The position numbers and the translations under genes are program-made. From NCBI GenBank assembly GCA_041736705.1, contig JBGSTC010000027.1, positions 1 to 26,210 on the forward strand: a DNA stretch of 26,210 nucleotides. The letters are read 5' to 3'. The notes under the pieces are model-generated. The model saw only the letters and a program-made list of their open reading frames with translations, made no database searches and was not told the DNA's origin. This stretch comes from GWE2-51-13 sp041736705 (GTDB lineage: Bacteria > Bacillota_I > Bacilli_A > Erysipelotrichales > Erysipelotrichaceae). Below, one piece after another: positions 14,381-21,311 of this stretch (within the stretch, counting starts at the first letter, position 1; every line of letters starts with the position of its first letter).

Positions 14381-15012
14381 TTGACGTCCCCCTTCACCAC
14401 GGTCTGCAGCTCCTTGAAGTTCTGACAGACAAACACGTTGTTTCCATGGATGACGTCGGGGTTGTTGACCAAGGCTTGTCCACCCAGAATGATCTTCTGT
14501 GCAGGATGGTCGCGGTTGATGATCCCGATGGTCGAGTTCAGGGCGGAAAGGTTGTAGAAATTGTTGGTGCTTAACACGACATAGTCGAAATCGAAGGATC
14601 GGATGAGATCCGAGATTTCTTCTTTCGGTAGACTATTCCCGAAGAAATGGGCGTTGTACCCCAGAATACGGAAATAATCCGCGACGACGCGCGGTCCCAG
14701 TTCGTGGTATTCCCCTTCCGGACAAACGATCGCGACCTGTTTCTCGCTGACTTGAAACGACTTCTTCAATACGATCGGATACAGGCTCTCCAACACGGTA
14801 CGCAGGATCTGCGTTTTCATATGTTCATCCCAGATCTTATGCTTGGGATTGGTTTCCTTCGAAGTTACACCCGTCATCGCTTTGGCCAGGATGGTTTCAT
14901 AGAACTCGATCAGTCCCAATTGACCCGAACTCACCCACTGGTGCGCAAGTTCGACACAGGCGTCTTTATCGTATTCGTTCAACTTTTCTTGAAATTGGGT
15001 TAAATAAGGCAT
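14377..15012 (-). CDS. Stand-alone cobalamin (B12)-binding domain protein, CarH-sensor-like
   Basis: The 211-residue protein has an N-terminal helical bundle (about 1-88) and a Rossmann-like B12-binding domain (about 90-205). The cobalamin motif is ExHxxG (E101, H103, G106: GEYHELG), as in CarH/LitR photoreceptors, rather than the DxHxxG typical of methyltransferases and mutases. VVLSTNN and IILGGQAL are the usual later strands. The helical part has W61 and E63-H64 (IWDEHMKTQ), which recalls the CarH bundle, but the Trp is two residues before EH instead of ten and the upper-ligand His at the CarH position is not evident. There is no MerR-type DNA-binding domain and no membrane segment, so it must act through a partner. 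GAGGAG lies 8 bases before the ATG. Light sensing is possible but unproven; plain cobalamin or redox sensing is the alternative. Confidence 0.85.
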   Translation of the reverse strand: MPYLTQFQEKLNEYDKDACVELAHQWVSSGQLGLIEFYETILAKAMTGVTSKETNPKHKIWDEHMKTQILRTVLESLYPIVLKKSFQVSEKQVAIVCPEGEYHELGPRVVADYFRILGYNAHFFGNSLPKEEISDLIRSFDFDYVVLSTNNFYNLSALNSTIGIINRDHPAQKIILGGQALVNNPDVIHGNNVFVCQNFKELQTVVKGDVK

Positions 15013-15024
15013 TTTTCTTCTCCT

Positions 15025-15420
15025 CTAGAGCTTTCCGATGATGAAAACGCTAATGACGCTGACCAAGGTGGATAAGGTGGTCCCCCAGATCAAGTCGACG
15101 ATGGTGATTTGGATCGGCCAATCCTTGAGCGTCGCAAGATTGGTCAAATCATAGGTCGCATAGGTCACCAACCCGAAGAGGGCGGCACGCAGGGCAAGTT
15201 GGACGAAGTCGGGGTTTTGCAGGGCGGGTTCGATGACGAAGACAAGCAAGCCGACGATAAACAAGGCATAGAAGATCAAGGCGGCGAGCCAGTTGACCTT
15301 GTCGCTCATGATGAAGCCGAGGTATTTACTGTAGAGGTTCTTGGCGATCAAGCCCAGCCAGACCAGATCGATGGCGAAGAATACGACCAAGGCGATGACG
15401 AAGTGAAGTAGAAATTTCAT
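15025..15420 (-). CDS. DUF2177 family membrane protein
   Basis: The 131-residue integral membrane protein has four hydrophobic segments (about 4-25, 43-63, 76-92 and 105-128). It matches DUF2177 closely: DLVWLG near the N-terminus, VNWLAALIFYALF, ALFGLVTYATYDLTNLATL (80-98), WPIQITIVDLIWG. The biochemical role is unknown. From general knowledge, DUF2177 genes recur next to photolyase and lipid-modifying genes in light- or singlet-oxygen-responsive gene sets of Proteobacteria, which fits this neighbourhood. The ATG at 15420 is favoured by AAGGGG upstream and by family length. A longer reading to 15534 would overlap the DUF1295 gene. One base separates it from the DUF1295 stop, and 12 bases from the cobalamin gene. 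Confidence 0.9.
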   Translation of the reverse strand: MKFLLHFVIALVVFFAIDLVWLGLIAKNLYSKYLGFIMSDKVNWLAALIFYALFIVGLLVFVIEPALQNPDFVQLALRAALFGLVTYATYDLTNLATLKDWPIQITIVDLIWGTTLSTLVSVISVFIIGKL

Positions 15421-15421
15421 A

Positions 15422-16186
15422 TTAATCCCCTTTCCGAGGCAGTCTCGGGATAAAAATACTGGTGTTTTTAACATAGTCTTCATATCCGGTATATTTCTTG
15501 AGGCGTGCTTCAAGCATCGGTACCCCGGAAACATAGCGGATGATCAAGGTGATCGTGATCGGACTGAGAATCGCCCAGATCGGAGCGCCGAGTCCAAGGG
15601 CGACGAAGTAGACCCCGAACCATAAGACCGATTCCCCGAAGTAGTTCGGATGGCGGGTGTACTTCCAAAGCCCCGTTTGGATCAACTTCCCTTTATTCGC
15701 AGGGTTCTGCGTATGGGCTTTGAGTTGGGCGTCACCGATGCTTTCAAACAGCATCCCGACCGTATAAACCAAGATCCCGAAGATTACCAGAGGTAGCGAC
15801 GTCAAGGTCGCCGAACTTTGGCCTAGGATGTTCGCAACGGAAATGATGTACATCAACAGTCCTTGAAACAGGAAGAGTTGGAAGTAGGCCCGGACGAAAT
15901 ACGTCTTGCCCCATTGTTTACGGAAGTTCGCATAGCGGAAATCTTCCGGTTTTCTATAATTGCGTTTGAAGATATGCAGACTCAAGCGTGCACCCCACAG
16001 GAAGGTCATGAGAAACAAGATCCATCCCAAAGGTTTATTGATATTGAGCTGGACGAAGAGCGAGAGAAGGAAAAAACCCATGCCCCAGCCGACATCGATG
16101 TATCCGGCATTCTTAAGATAGGTGGTCAGCGCATACCATGCACTGAAATAGACGAGTAAAAAGGCGATGATGTTGATGTGGTTCAT
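15422..16186 (-). CDS. DUF1295 membrane protein (steroid 5-alpha-reductase/ICMT-like fold)
   Basis: The 254-residue polytopic protein belongs to DUF1295, a branch of the steroid 5-alpha-reductase/isoprenylcysteine methyltransferase superfamily, in which members reduce or methylate lipid substrates in the membrane. It shows GYIDVGWGMGF (28-38), LWGARLSLHIFKRNY (63-77), and the diagnostic cofactor-site block GLWKYTRHPNYFGE (172-185) followed by W189. The C-terminal LEARLKKYTGYEDYVKNTSIFIP is also family-typical. Six to seven helices are visible. It is the first gene of the six-gene operon, with AGAGGAG upstream of the ATG. The substrate is unknown. A membrane lipid or isoprenoid is the reasonable guess, given the fatty-acid kinase fusion at the far end of the operon. 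Confidence 0.9.
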   Translation of the reverse strand: MNHINIIAFLLVYFSAWYALTTYLKNAGYIDVGWGMGFFLLSLFVQLNINKPLGWILFLMTFLWGARLSLHIFKRNYRKPEDFRYANFRKQWGKTYFVRAYFQLFLFQGLLMYIISVANILGQSSATLTSLPLVIFGILVYTVGMLFESIGDAQLKAHTQNPANKGKLIQTGLWKYTRHPNYFGESVLWFGVYFVALGLGAPIWAILSPITITLIIRYVSGVPMLEARLKKYTGYEDYVKNTSIFIPRLPRKGD

Positions 16187-16207
16187 GGTGATGCTCCTCT
16201 GACATGA

Positions 16208-16230
16208 AAAGAATCAAGGATTGATTCTTT
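16208..16230 (-). promoter_or_regulatory. Perfect hairpin/dyad in the leader of the six-gene operon
   Basis: AAAGAATCAA and TTGATTCTTT are an exact 10-bp inverted repeat around a 3-base loop, 22 bases before the DUF1295 start codon. On the minus strand it is followed by only four T, then CATG. It may be an operator, an attenuator or an RNA element that controls the operon. Confidence 0.55.
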
Positions 16231-16249
16231 CGACCGATACAAACGAATT

Positions 16250-16293
16250 GTTACTATTCCCCCAGGGAAGTCCTGTATCTTTATTATAGTAAC
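16250..16293. promoter_or_regulatory. Widely spaced inverted repeat over the operon promoter
   Basis: GTTACTAT (16250-16257) and ATAGTAAC (16286-16293) are perfect 8-bp inverted copies 28 bases apart. The second overlaps the -10 hexamer, so a protein bound at both could block or loop the promoter. Confidence 0.45.
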
Positions 16294-16310
16294 TTAACTA
16301 AATACTTCAA
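16283..16310 (-). promoter_or_regulatory. Promoter of the six-gene DUF1295-to-DAK2-DegV operon
   Basis: On the minus strand: TTGAAG (16305-16310), a 16-base spacer, and a consensus TATAAT (16283-16288). The leader is about 90 bases, unusually long for this window, and holds two inverted repeats. Confidence 0.6.
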
Positions 16311-16326
16311 GGATAATGAACTCCAT

Positions 16327-16348
16327 GAAAAAAACGCCCGGAGGCGTT
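16327..16348 (-). terminator. Terminator of the acetate-transporter gene
   Basis: On the minus strand AACGCC (16343-16348) and GGCGTT (16333-16338) form a stem around TCCG, followed by a run of seven T. It lies just past the stop codon at 16353. Confidence 0.8.
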
Positions 16349-16352
16349 CGTT

Positions 16353-16907
16353 TTAGAGCGGGAAGATTTTCTTGTTGTGCTCGCCGTTGATGATCTGGGC
16401 GACGGCGTTGTAGAAGGCGGATCCTCCGCAGAAGATGCCGACGATGCCGGCAGCGACCTTGATCGAAGCGATCCCGGTGAAGTCACCGATCGCCAACAAG
16501 ACAAACAATAACGTAAGGGATCCAAACACGATTTGGGTCGTACGATTGTGCGTCAGGGTTCCGATGAACATGAAGAAGGTGAAGATCCCCCAGACCAAGA
16601 GGTAATAGCCCATCGAGACGGCATCGGCTTCCAAGCCCTTCGGAGACAAGGTCCAGATGGCGACCAGCGACCACCAGAATGATCCATAGGCGACGAAGGC
16701 GGTTCCGGCAAACGTGTTGCCTTGTTTCAGTTCGAAGATCCCGGCGATCAATTGCGCCAAGCCTCCCAATGCGATCCCCATGGCGATGATCATCATCGAC
16801 AAAGGAATGAGGTTTGCGTTATGCAGATTCAACAGAATGGTGGTCATTCCGAATCCCAATAAGCCTAAGGGACCCGGGTTGGCGAGTTTTTTGGTTTCAG
16901 TGGACAT
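16353..16907 (-). CDS. satP: Acetate/succinate transporter family protein (GPR1/FUN34/YaaH, SatP-like)
   Basis: The 184-residue membrane protein has six hydrophobic helices and the family signature NPGPLGLLGFGMTTILLNLHN (10-30; the usual form is NPAPLGLxxFGxTTxxL). The second-helix LAQLIAGIFELKQGNTFAGTAF and the YGSFWWSL segment are also typical of SatP/YaaH. These proteins move acetate, succinate or related monocarboxylates with protons, or act as channels. The start has GGGAG nearby, and the gene has its own promoter and terminator, so it is monocistronic. It is divergent from the lipoprotein pair. The exact substrate is not decided by the sequence. Confidence 0.9.
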   Translation of the reverse strand: MSTETKKLANPGPLGLLGFGMTTILLNLHNANLIPLSMMIIAMGIALGGLAQLIAGIFELKQGNTFAGTAFVAYGSFWWSLVAIWTLSPKGLEADAVSMGYYLLVWGIFTFFMFIGTLTHNRTTQIVFGSLTLLFVLLAIGDFTGIASIKVAAGIVGIFCGGSAFYNAVAQIINGEHNKKIFPL

Positions 16908-16943
16908 GGTTTCTCCCGGAATGTAGCGTCATCACGCTTTTCG

Positions 16944-16972
16944 ATAATATCCGAAACTTGCGCTTTCGTCAA
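16944..16972 (-). promoter_or_regulatory. Promoter of the acetate-transporter gene
   Basis: On the minus strand: TTGACG (16967-16972), a 17-base spacer, and TATTAT (16944-16949). Confidence 0.65.
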
Positions 16973-16998
16973 CCGAAATCTCTTCGCTTCTTTTCGCA

Positions 16999-17026
16999 TT
17001 GTATTCGGTTTCACAAATGATACAAT
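16999..17026 (+). promoter_or_regulatory. Promoter of the lipoprotein pair
   Basis: TTGTAT (16999-17004), 16 bases, and the extended -10 TGATACAAT (17018-17026). The 16-base string from 17018 is identical to that from 24822 before the alcohol dehydrogenase. Confidence 0.6.
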
Positions 17027-17059
17027 GAAACCAGAGATGTCCCTCTTGCGGAGGTAGTT

Positions 17060-17920
17060 ATGAAAAAGAAATTGTTTCTCGTCCTGCTCTCTTTTTTCCT
17101 GATTTCTTGTACCTCTTCCCGTCCGTCCTTTACCTTGGATTCCTATCCGATCGTCGACGGATCCACCGTCACGATCCCGCTCTCCGAAGCGATCTGCGCG
17201 GCGTTGACTGAGAAAACCTTGGAAGAAGTCCGACCCTACATCATCCATAATAAAACCCATACCGCCTACCTTAACCTCATCGACAAGAAAGCCGACTTGA
17301 TTTTCGTCACCTCGCCTTCCGCCGATGAACTGAAATACGCCAGCGACCACGGTGTCGACATGGTGGTCGTCCCGGTCGTCGCGGAAGCGTTCGTGTTTTT
17401 GACCCACTCCTCCAATCCCGTCGACAATCTCACGATGAAGCAGATCCAGGACATCTATACCGGCAAGATCACGAATTGGAACCAGGTCGGCGGGGAGGAT
17501 ATGGAAATCATCGCTTATCAGCGTCCGGTCAATTCAGGGAGCCAGACCGGTTTCTTGGAATTGGTGATGAAGGGTCTCACCCCGATGGTCGCGCCTACGA
17601 CCCAGGTCATCGCCGACATGGGCGGTTTGATCGACGTGGTCGCCAGTTACGACTACCAATCCACGGGCATCGGCTATTCCTACTATTATTTCGTGACGGA
17701 CATGTGGGGCAACGAGAACGTGAAACTCCTGAAAGTCGACGGCGTCTATCCGGATGAAACGTCGATTACCGCCAAAACCTATCCGATCAACACCGCCTAT
17801 TATGCCGTCTATCGTAGCGATGAGAAAAAGAACGGCGATGTGCGCCGGATCGTCGATTGGCTGTTGAGCGACCAAGGGCAACAACTCGCAAAGGATGCGG
17901 GCTATGTTAAAGTTCGCTAA
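17060..17920 (+). CDS. PstS-like phosphate-binding lipoprotein
   Basis: The 286-residue protein has a lipoprotein signal (KKK, hydrophobic stretch, LISC with C17), so it is anchored outside the membrane. The mature part is a PstS-type solute-binding protein: YPIVDGSTVTIPLSEAI (29-45), the IYTGKITNWNQVGG strand-turn, and the anion-binding loop RPVNSGSQTGF (155-165). The C-terminal VDWLLSDQGQQLAKDAGYV is also standard. Phosphate is the family ligand, but no PstC, PstA or PstB is nearby, so it may serve a remote transporter or a signalling role. GGAGGTAGTT precedes the ATG. Its last 17 bases overlap the next lipoprotein gene, so the two are translated together. Confidence 0.88.
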   Translation: MKKKLFLVLLSFFLISCTSSRPSFTLDSYPIVDGSTVTIPLSEAICAALTEKTLEEVRPYIIHNKTHTAYLNLIDKKADLIFVTSPSADELKYASDHGVDMVVVPVVAEAFVFLTHSSNPVDNLTMKQIQDIYTGKITNWNQVGGEDMEIIAYQRPVNSGSQTGFLELVMKGLTPMVAPTTQVIADMGGLIDVVASYDYQSTGIGYSYYYFVTDMWGNENVKLLKVDGVYPDETSITAKTYPINTAYYAVYRSDEKKNGDVRRIVDWLLSDQGQQLAKDAGYVKVR

Positions 17921-19385
17921 GATCGGATTAGTGTTGCTGTTGATGGTCGGATGTACCCCGTCCAGCGACCCTTTGGTCGACTTCGACAAGCCGATCCCGA
18001 TCGAAGACCCTGTCGGAAAAACCATCCTCTCCCCGGTGACCTTTGAAGCGGTCTATGAAAACCCGATCACGTATGAAGACATGCATGAGTTTCTCTACCC
18101 TTCCTCGAACTGGATCGCGATCAAAGGATTGAAGGATGAAACGATCCAGTCAAAGATCAATCAGGAAATCCAGGCCGCCTACGATCGTTTGATTACGTAT
18201 GCGAAGTTGGAAACACTGCCTCCCTATCGCGGGCTCAAGACGAAAATCGACGACGACGCGATTGGTTATCCGACCGTAACCACCGCCATTTCATACAATA
18301 AAAACAACGTATTGTCGATCGTACTGAACGGACAATACCAATTTAATGCGAAAGACGGATCCCAACAGGCTTCTGTGAATGCCGTCGAAACCTTGAACTA
18401 TGATTTAACAACCGGCCGACAACTCACGATCGGCGATCTCTTCACCAATGACCTACCCGCTAAAGAAATCCTGAATCCCCTGGTTTTCGAACTCATCCGG
18501 ATCAAAAGTTCGGAATATATCGATTCGGCGAGTTATCCCTTCGTAGGTGGATACGGATTCCTTGAAGAAGTATCGCCGTTCAAGGGAATCCAAGGCAACC
18601 AGGTTTTCTCGCTGGATACCTCCGGTCTCAATCTCTACTTCGATTACCGGACACCCAATTTCGACACCCGCAACCTAACCTTCATGTTTACGATCCCCTT
18701 CGGATTGATCCAGTCGAACTTCGCCGGAACCCTCCGTTACCAAAGCGAGACTTCCCCGTTTCTTGAGAAGGCGACTTCCTACTCCTATCTCTATACCCAT
18801 TCCAGAACGAAGCAGATTACGGTTTCAGACGAATCGAGCGTGGACGGGTATCGGCTTTACCGCTATATCAGTTATCCCGAAACGACCCAACCATGGGCAC
18901 TGGATCGTATCCATGCGATCGACGCATCTTCTTCGAAACGAATCAAGGAATTACTTCAAGGTACGGTCACATATGCGTATCGTTCGATCTCGTTCTATCA
19001 TGTCGGTCCATATTCGAACATCGATGTGTATACCTCCATTCAAGGGGAGGATCGCTATGTCTACCTACAGGAACATGAAAGCTATGACGAGACGCAAAAA
19101 CGGATCAAATTCAAGGAATTGTTTATTGATGGTTATGACATCGATCCGCTCTTGCGAAAGAAGATCAATGAACAACTTTCTTACTTCAACGTCGAGTGGG
19201 GGATGAGTGATCACATCGAAACCTATCTTGCCAATCTAAGTTTCAAGGTCGACTTCCATGGCATCACGGTCGACTCCTATGCGGAATCTACGTTCAACCA
19301 TAACGTCTACATGATCCAGATCAATCTCGATTACGACGAGATCGGATGCGAAAACCTGAAGATGTTTGCGGAATACTTCAACTAA
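17904..19385 (+). CDS. Lipoprotein with DUF3298-like repeats
   Basis: The 493-residue product starts with a lipobox (LLLMVGC, C17) and is anchored outside the membrane. Residues about 45-260 look like a DUF4163/DUF3298 (RsiV/PdaC-type) module: WIAIKGLKDETIQSKINQEI, VETLNYDLTTGRQLTIGDLF, LVFELI and GLNLYFDY. A weaker second copy seems to follow from about 320: YDETQKRIKFKELFIDGYD, LLRKKINEQL and VYMIQINLDYDEIG. In RsiV this module senses lysozyme, and in PdaC it is linked to a cell-wall deacetylase. Here it is alone, so the role is unknown. The ATG at 17904 is preferred over that at 17895 because AAAGGA is better spaced. The overlap with the PstS-like gene suggests a joint surface function. 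Confidence 0.72.
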   Translation: MLKFAKIGLVLLLMVGCTPSSDPLVDFDKPIPIEDPVGKTILSPVTFEAVYENPITYEDMHEFLYPSSNWIAIKGLKDETIQSKINQEIQAAYDRLITYAKLETLPPYRGLKTKIDDDAIGYPTVTTAISYNKNNVLSIVLNGQYQFNAKDGSQQASVNAVETLNYDLTTGRQLTIGDLFTNDLPAKEILNPLVFELIRIKSSEYIDSASYPFVGGYGFLEEVSPFKGIQGNQVFSLDTSGLNLYFDYRTPNFDTRNLTFMFTIPFGLIQSNFAGTLRYQSETSPFLEKATSYSYLYTHSRTKQITVSDESSVDGYRLYRYISYPETTQPWALDRIHAIDASSSKRIKELLQGTVTYAYRSISFYHVGPYSNIDVYTSIQGEDRYVYLQEHESYDETQKRIKFKELFIDGYDIDPLLRKKINEQLSYFNVEWGMSDHIETYLANLSFKVDFHGITVDSYAESTFNHNVYMIQINLDYDEIGCENLKMFAEYFN

Positions 19386-19429
19386 AAACGGCCTTCCCCT
19401 CTGATAACATCGGGTGGAAGGCCGTTTTT
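19384..19429. terminator. Bidirectional terminator between convergent genes
   Basis: AAAAACGGCCTTCC (19384-19397) and GGAAGGCCGTTTTT (19416-19429) form a perfect 14-bp stem with an 18-base loop. It serves the DUF3298-like gene and the AraC gene. Confidence 0.9.
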
Positions 19430-20209
19430 CTATTCCGATTGATCTCTGAAATCCTTCGGCGTCTTCTTGAATTTACGTTTGAAATGACTATAGAAATTAC
19501 TGGTGAAACGGATGCCGGAACGCAATGCGACTTCCGAGATCGGAAGGTCGGTCTCCGCCAGCAGTTCCCTGGCGAGAAACAAACGACGGTCGCAGATGTA
19601 TTGGTGGGGCGTTTGTCCAATGTATTCGTCGAACACGCGGATGAAATGGAACTTACTATAATCGATGGTATCGGTGATGTCATCCAACACGATCCGTTTA
19701 CTGATGTTTTTATCCATGAACAAGAGGGCGCTGCGGATGAAATCACGCTGTTTGATGTCACGGTTGGTGTTGACGGGGAGTGCCTTAAGTAGTTTCGATA
19801 AAGATTCGCTGACCATCGGATCCAAACAATTCAACAGAAATTCATCGAAATGACGGGATTCGATTTGACTGGGTACGCGCAGGTGGTTACGCATCAATTC
19901 CGTTTGGGGGCAATTGGTTCCCACCAGGAAATCCCCCGATCCTTGCGCATAAAGGAAGTGGACGCCGTTCTCCAGAGGAATCAAGACCAATTCGTTGGAG
20001 AGGATCACTTTCTCGGACTTCGCATGCTTTACGATCGCGTGTCCGCTGCGTAGATAAAGCAACAGACAATCGTTTTTCCCTTGGGCTTTGACCTGTACGG
20101 CGGCGTTCTCAAAACGCAACGTACCGATTTCGCGAATGGAAAAAGCGTCATCCCGTACTTTCAGGAGGGTCGATTCAGAGTGGATAGAATTCACATTGTT
20201 GAATAACAT
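19430..20209 (-). CDS. AraC family transcriptional regulator
   Basis: The 259-residue regulator has an N-terminal sensing domain of about 150 residues and a C-terminal AraC/XylS double helix-turn-helix (about 155-255). Markers there are FIRSALLFMDKNISKRIVLDDI (first helices), YSKFHFIRVFDEYIGQTPHQYICDRRL, LPISEVALRSGIRFTSNFYSHFKRKFKKTP, the last being the classical AraC signature. The N-terminal half reads like a cupin-type fold (LLLYLRSGHAIV, LIPLENGVHFLYAQ), so a small-molecule ligand is likely. AAAGGA precedes the ATG. It ends at a shared terminator and lies downstream of the esterase/ChrA/MFS cluster, separated from it by its own promoter and by a terminator. Its targets are not evident. 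Confidence 0.92.
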   Translation of the reverse strand: MLFNNVNSIHSESTLLKVRDDAFSIREIGTLRFENAAVQVKAQGKNDCLLLYLRSGHAIVKHAKSEKVILSNELVLIPLENGVHFLYAQGSGDFLVGTNCPQTELMRNHLRVPSQIESRHFDEFLLNCLDPMVSESLSKLLKALPVNTNRDIKQRDFIRSALLFMDKNISKRIVLDDITDTIDYSKFHFIRVFDEYIGQTPHQYICDRRLFLARELLAETDLPISEVALRSGIRFTSNFYSHFKRKFKKTPKDFRDQSE

Positions 20210-20234
20210 GGCCGGTCCTTTTCTGCGTTTTGCC

Positions 20235-20244
20235 TACGATATCA
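20235..20244. promoter_or_regulatory. Possible PadR half-site in the AraC leader
   Basis: TACGATATCA here matches 10 of the 11 bases of the outer arm of the PadR dyad (TACGATATCAG at 23975-23985). It lies between the AraC promoter and start codon, with no matching second arm. Confidence 0.3.
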
Positions 20245-20271
20245 TGCAGGATTCAAATAACGTACTCTATT

Positions 20272-20299
20272 ATTGTAACGCATAAACTGAATTATGCAA
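20272..20299 (-). promoter_or_regulatory. Promoter of the AraC gene
   Basis: On the minus strand: TTGCAT (20294-20299), a 16-base spacer, and TACAAT (20272-20277). A GCATAA...TTATGC inverted repeat lies between the two hexamers and could be an operator. Confidence 0.6.
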
Positions 20300-20324
20300 G
20301 TTGAGACTTACAAAAACATAGGAA

Positions 20325-20351
20325 AGAAAAGGGATGACTTTCGTACATCCC
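20325..20351 (-). terminator. Terminator of the esterase gene
   Basis: On the minus strand GGGATG (20346-20351) and CATCCC (20331-20336) form a stem with a 9-base loop, followed by TTTTCTTTCC. It lies 8 bases past the stop. Confidence 0.7.
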
Positions 20352-20359
20352 GACATCGG

Positions 20360-21262
20360 TCATTTGTTGTTTTTAAAGTAGCGGATCATCTCGTCCATGA
20401 CATCCAGACTCTGGGGATAAATCAGTTTGATATTGAAGACATGATAGAGTTTTTCACTCTTCGCCATGACCCTGAGTTTGTGTCTGATTCCCATTTCTCT
20501 TAACTCTTTGTCGAACTGCAACGTTTCGACGATCAAGTCGTCGTTTTGCGTGGTTAAGAGATAGGAAGGCGGGAAATCCGCTTGAAGGTTGTTGGAAACG
20601 GAACTGTAGGGGAAAAGCGGATGGTTCATGAAGTCTTCACGGTCGAAAAGGGTCTGGGCGGTCATGACGCGATTGGGATAGTCGAGTTTGGCGTTGAGTA
20701 ACCGTACCAGGTCATAGACGCCGCAACTCAAGCCCAATCCCTTGATGACGACCTTGGGACGAATGATGTTGAACTTATCCGACAGTTCTTGGCTCAATAA
20801 CGTATTCGCCGTCAGCGCGCTTAAATGCGCTCCGGCGGAATCGCCGATGAGATAGACGTTGGATGGATCCAGATCATATTCATCCCCGTGCTCCTCGATC
20901 CATTTCAATGCGGAAACACAGTCTTCGAGTTGGGCGGGGAAAGGTGCGTCGAAACCTAGCCGGTAGTTGATCGTCAACACACCGTACCCGCGACGTGAGA
21001 GTTCCATGCCATAGTATTTATAGTAGGTATCCTTGTGTCCATACACCCAGCCTCCGCCATGGATCTGCACGATGACGGGGAGTTTCTCTTCATAAACCAA
21101 GGGACGCGCGATGTCCATGCGATGCATCGGATCACCGTCCTCAAGATAGAAGATATCCTCCACCAAACTCATCCCGGTCGGCCGGGGGGCTTTCTTGTAG
21201 TATTGCCGATCCATTTCGGCGATCCCCTTCCACATGATTCTCAACGGTTTGTTTTTGATCAT
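20360..21262 (-). CDS. Alpha/beta hydrolase of the hormone-sensitive-lipase (family IV esterase) group
   Basis: The 300-residue soluble enzyme probably hydrolyses short or medium acyl esters. Markers are the oxyanion motif HGGGW (68-72), the nucleophile elbow GDSAG (S142) with IGDSAGAHLSAL, the acid D241 or D242 in LTTQNDDLIVE, and H274 in KLYHVF. The length is normal and no signal peptide is seen. GAGGTAAGCT is before the ATG. It follows chrA by 49 bases without a terminator, so it may be read from the PadR operon, though a possible promoter lies in the gap. The natural substrate is unknown. Confidence 0.9.
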   Translation of the reverse strand: MIKNKPLRIMWKGIAEMDRQYYKKAPRPTGMSLVEDIFYLEDGDPMHRMDIARPLVYEEKLPVIVQIHGGGWVYGHKDTYYKYYGMELSRRGYGVLTINYRLGFDAPFPAQLEDCVSALKWIEEHGDEYDLDPSNVYLIGDSAGAHLSALTANTLLSQELSDKFNIIRPKVVIKGLGLSCGVYDLVRLLNAKLDYPNRVMTAQTLFDREDFMNHPLFPYSSVSNNLQADFPPSYLLTTQNDDLIVETLQFDKELREMGIRHKLRVMAKSEKLYHVFNIKLIYPQSLDVMDEMIRYFKNNK

Positions 21263-21281
21263 AGCTTACCTCGTTGTTTCC

Positions 21282-21310
21282 ATTTTGGTCTTCTTGGAAT
21301 GCGTTGTCAA
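21282..21310 (-). promoter_or_regulatory. Possible internal promoter of the esterase gene
   Basis: On the minus strand: a perfect TTGACA -35 (21305-21310), a 17-base spacer, and CAAAAT (21282-21287), a weak -10. It lies in the 49-base gap between chrA and the esterase gene. Confidence 0.4.
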
Positions 21311-21311
21311 G

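Noticed and set aside
15421..15534. An extended DUF2177 start at 15534
   Set aside because: It would overlap the DUF1295 coding end by more than 100 bases, and the family starts at MKFLL (15420).
16250..16293. Cobalamin or other riboswitch closing stem upstream of the six-gene operon
   Set aside because: The outer arm overlaps the -10 hexamer, so it would not be transcribed, and no B12-box-like segment is present.
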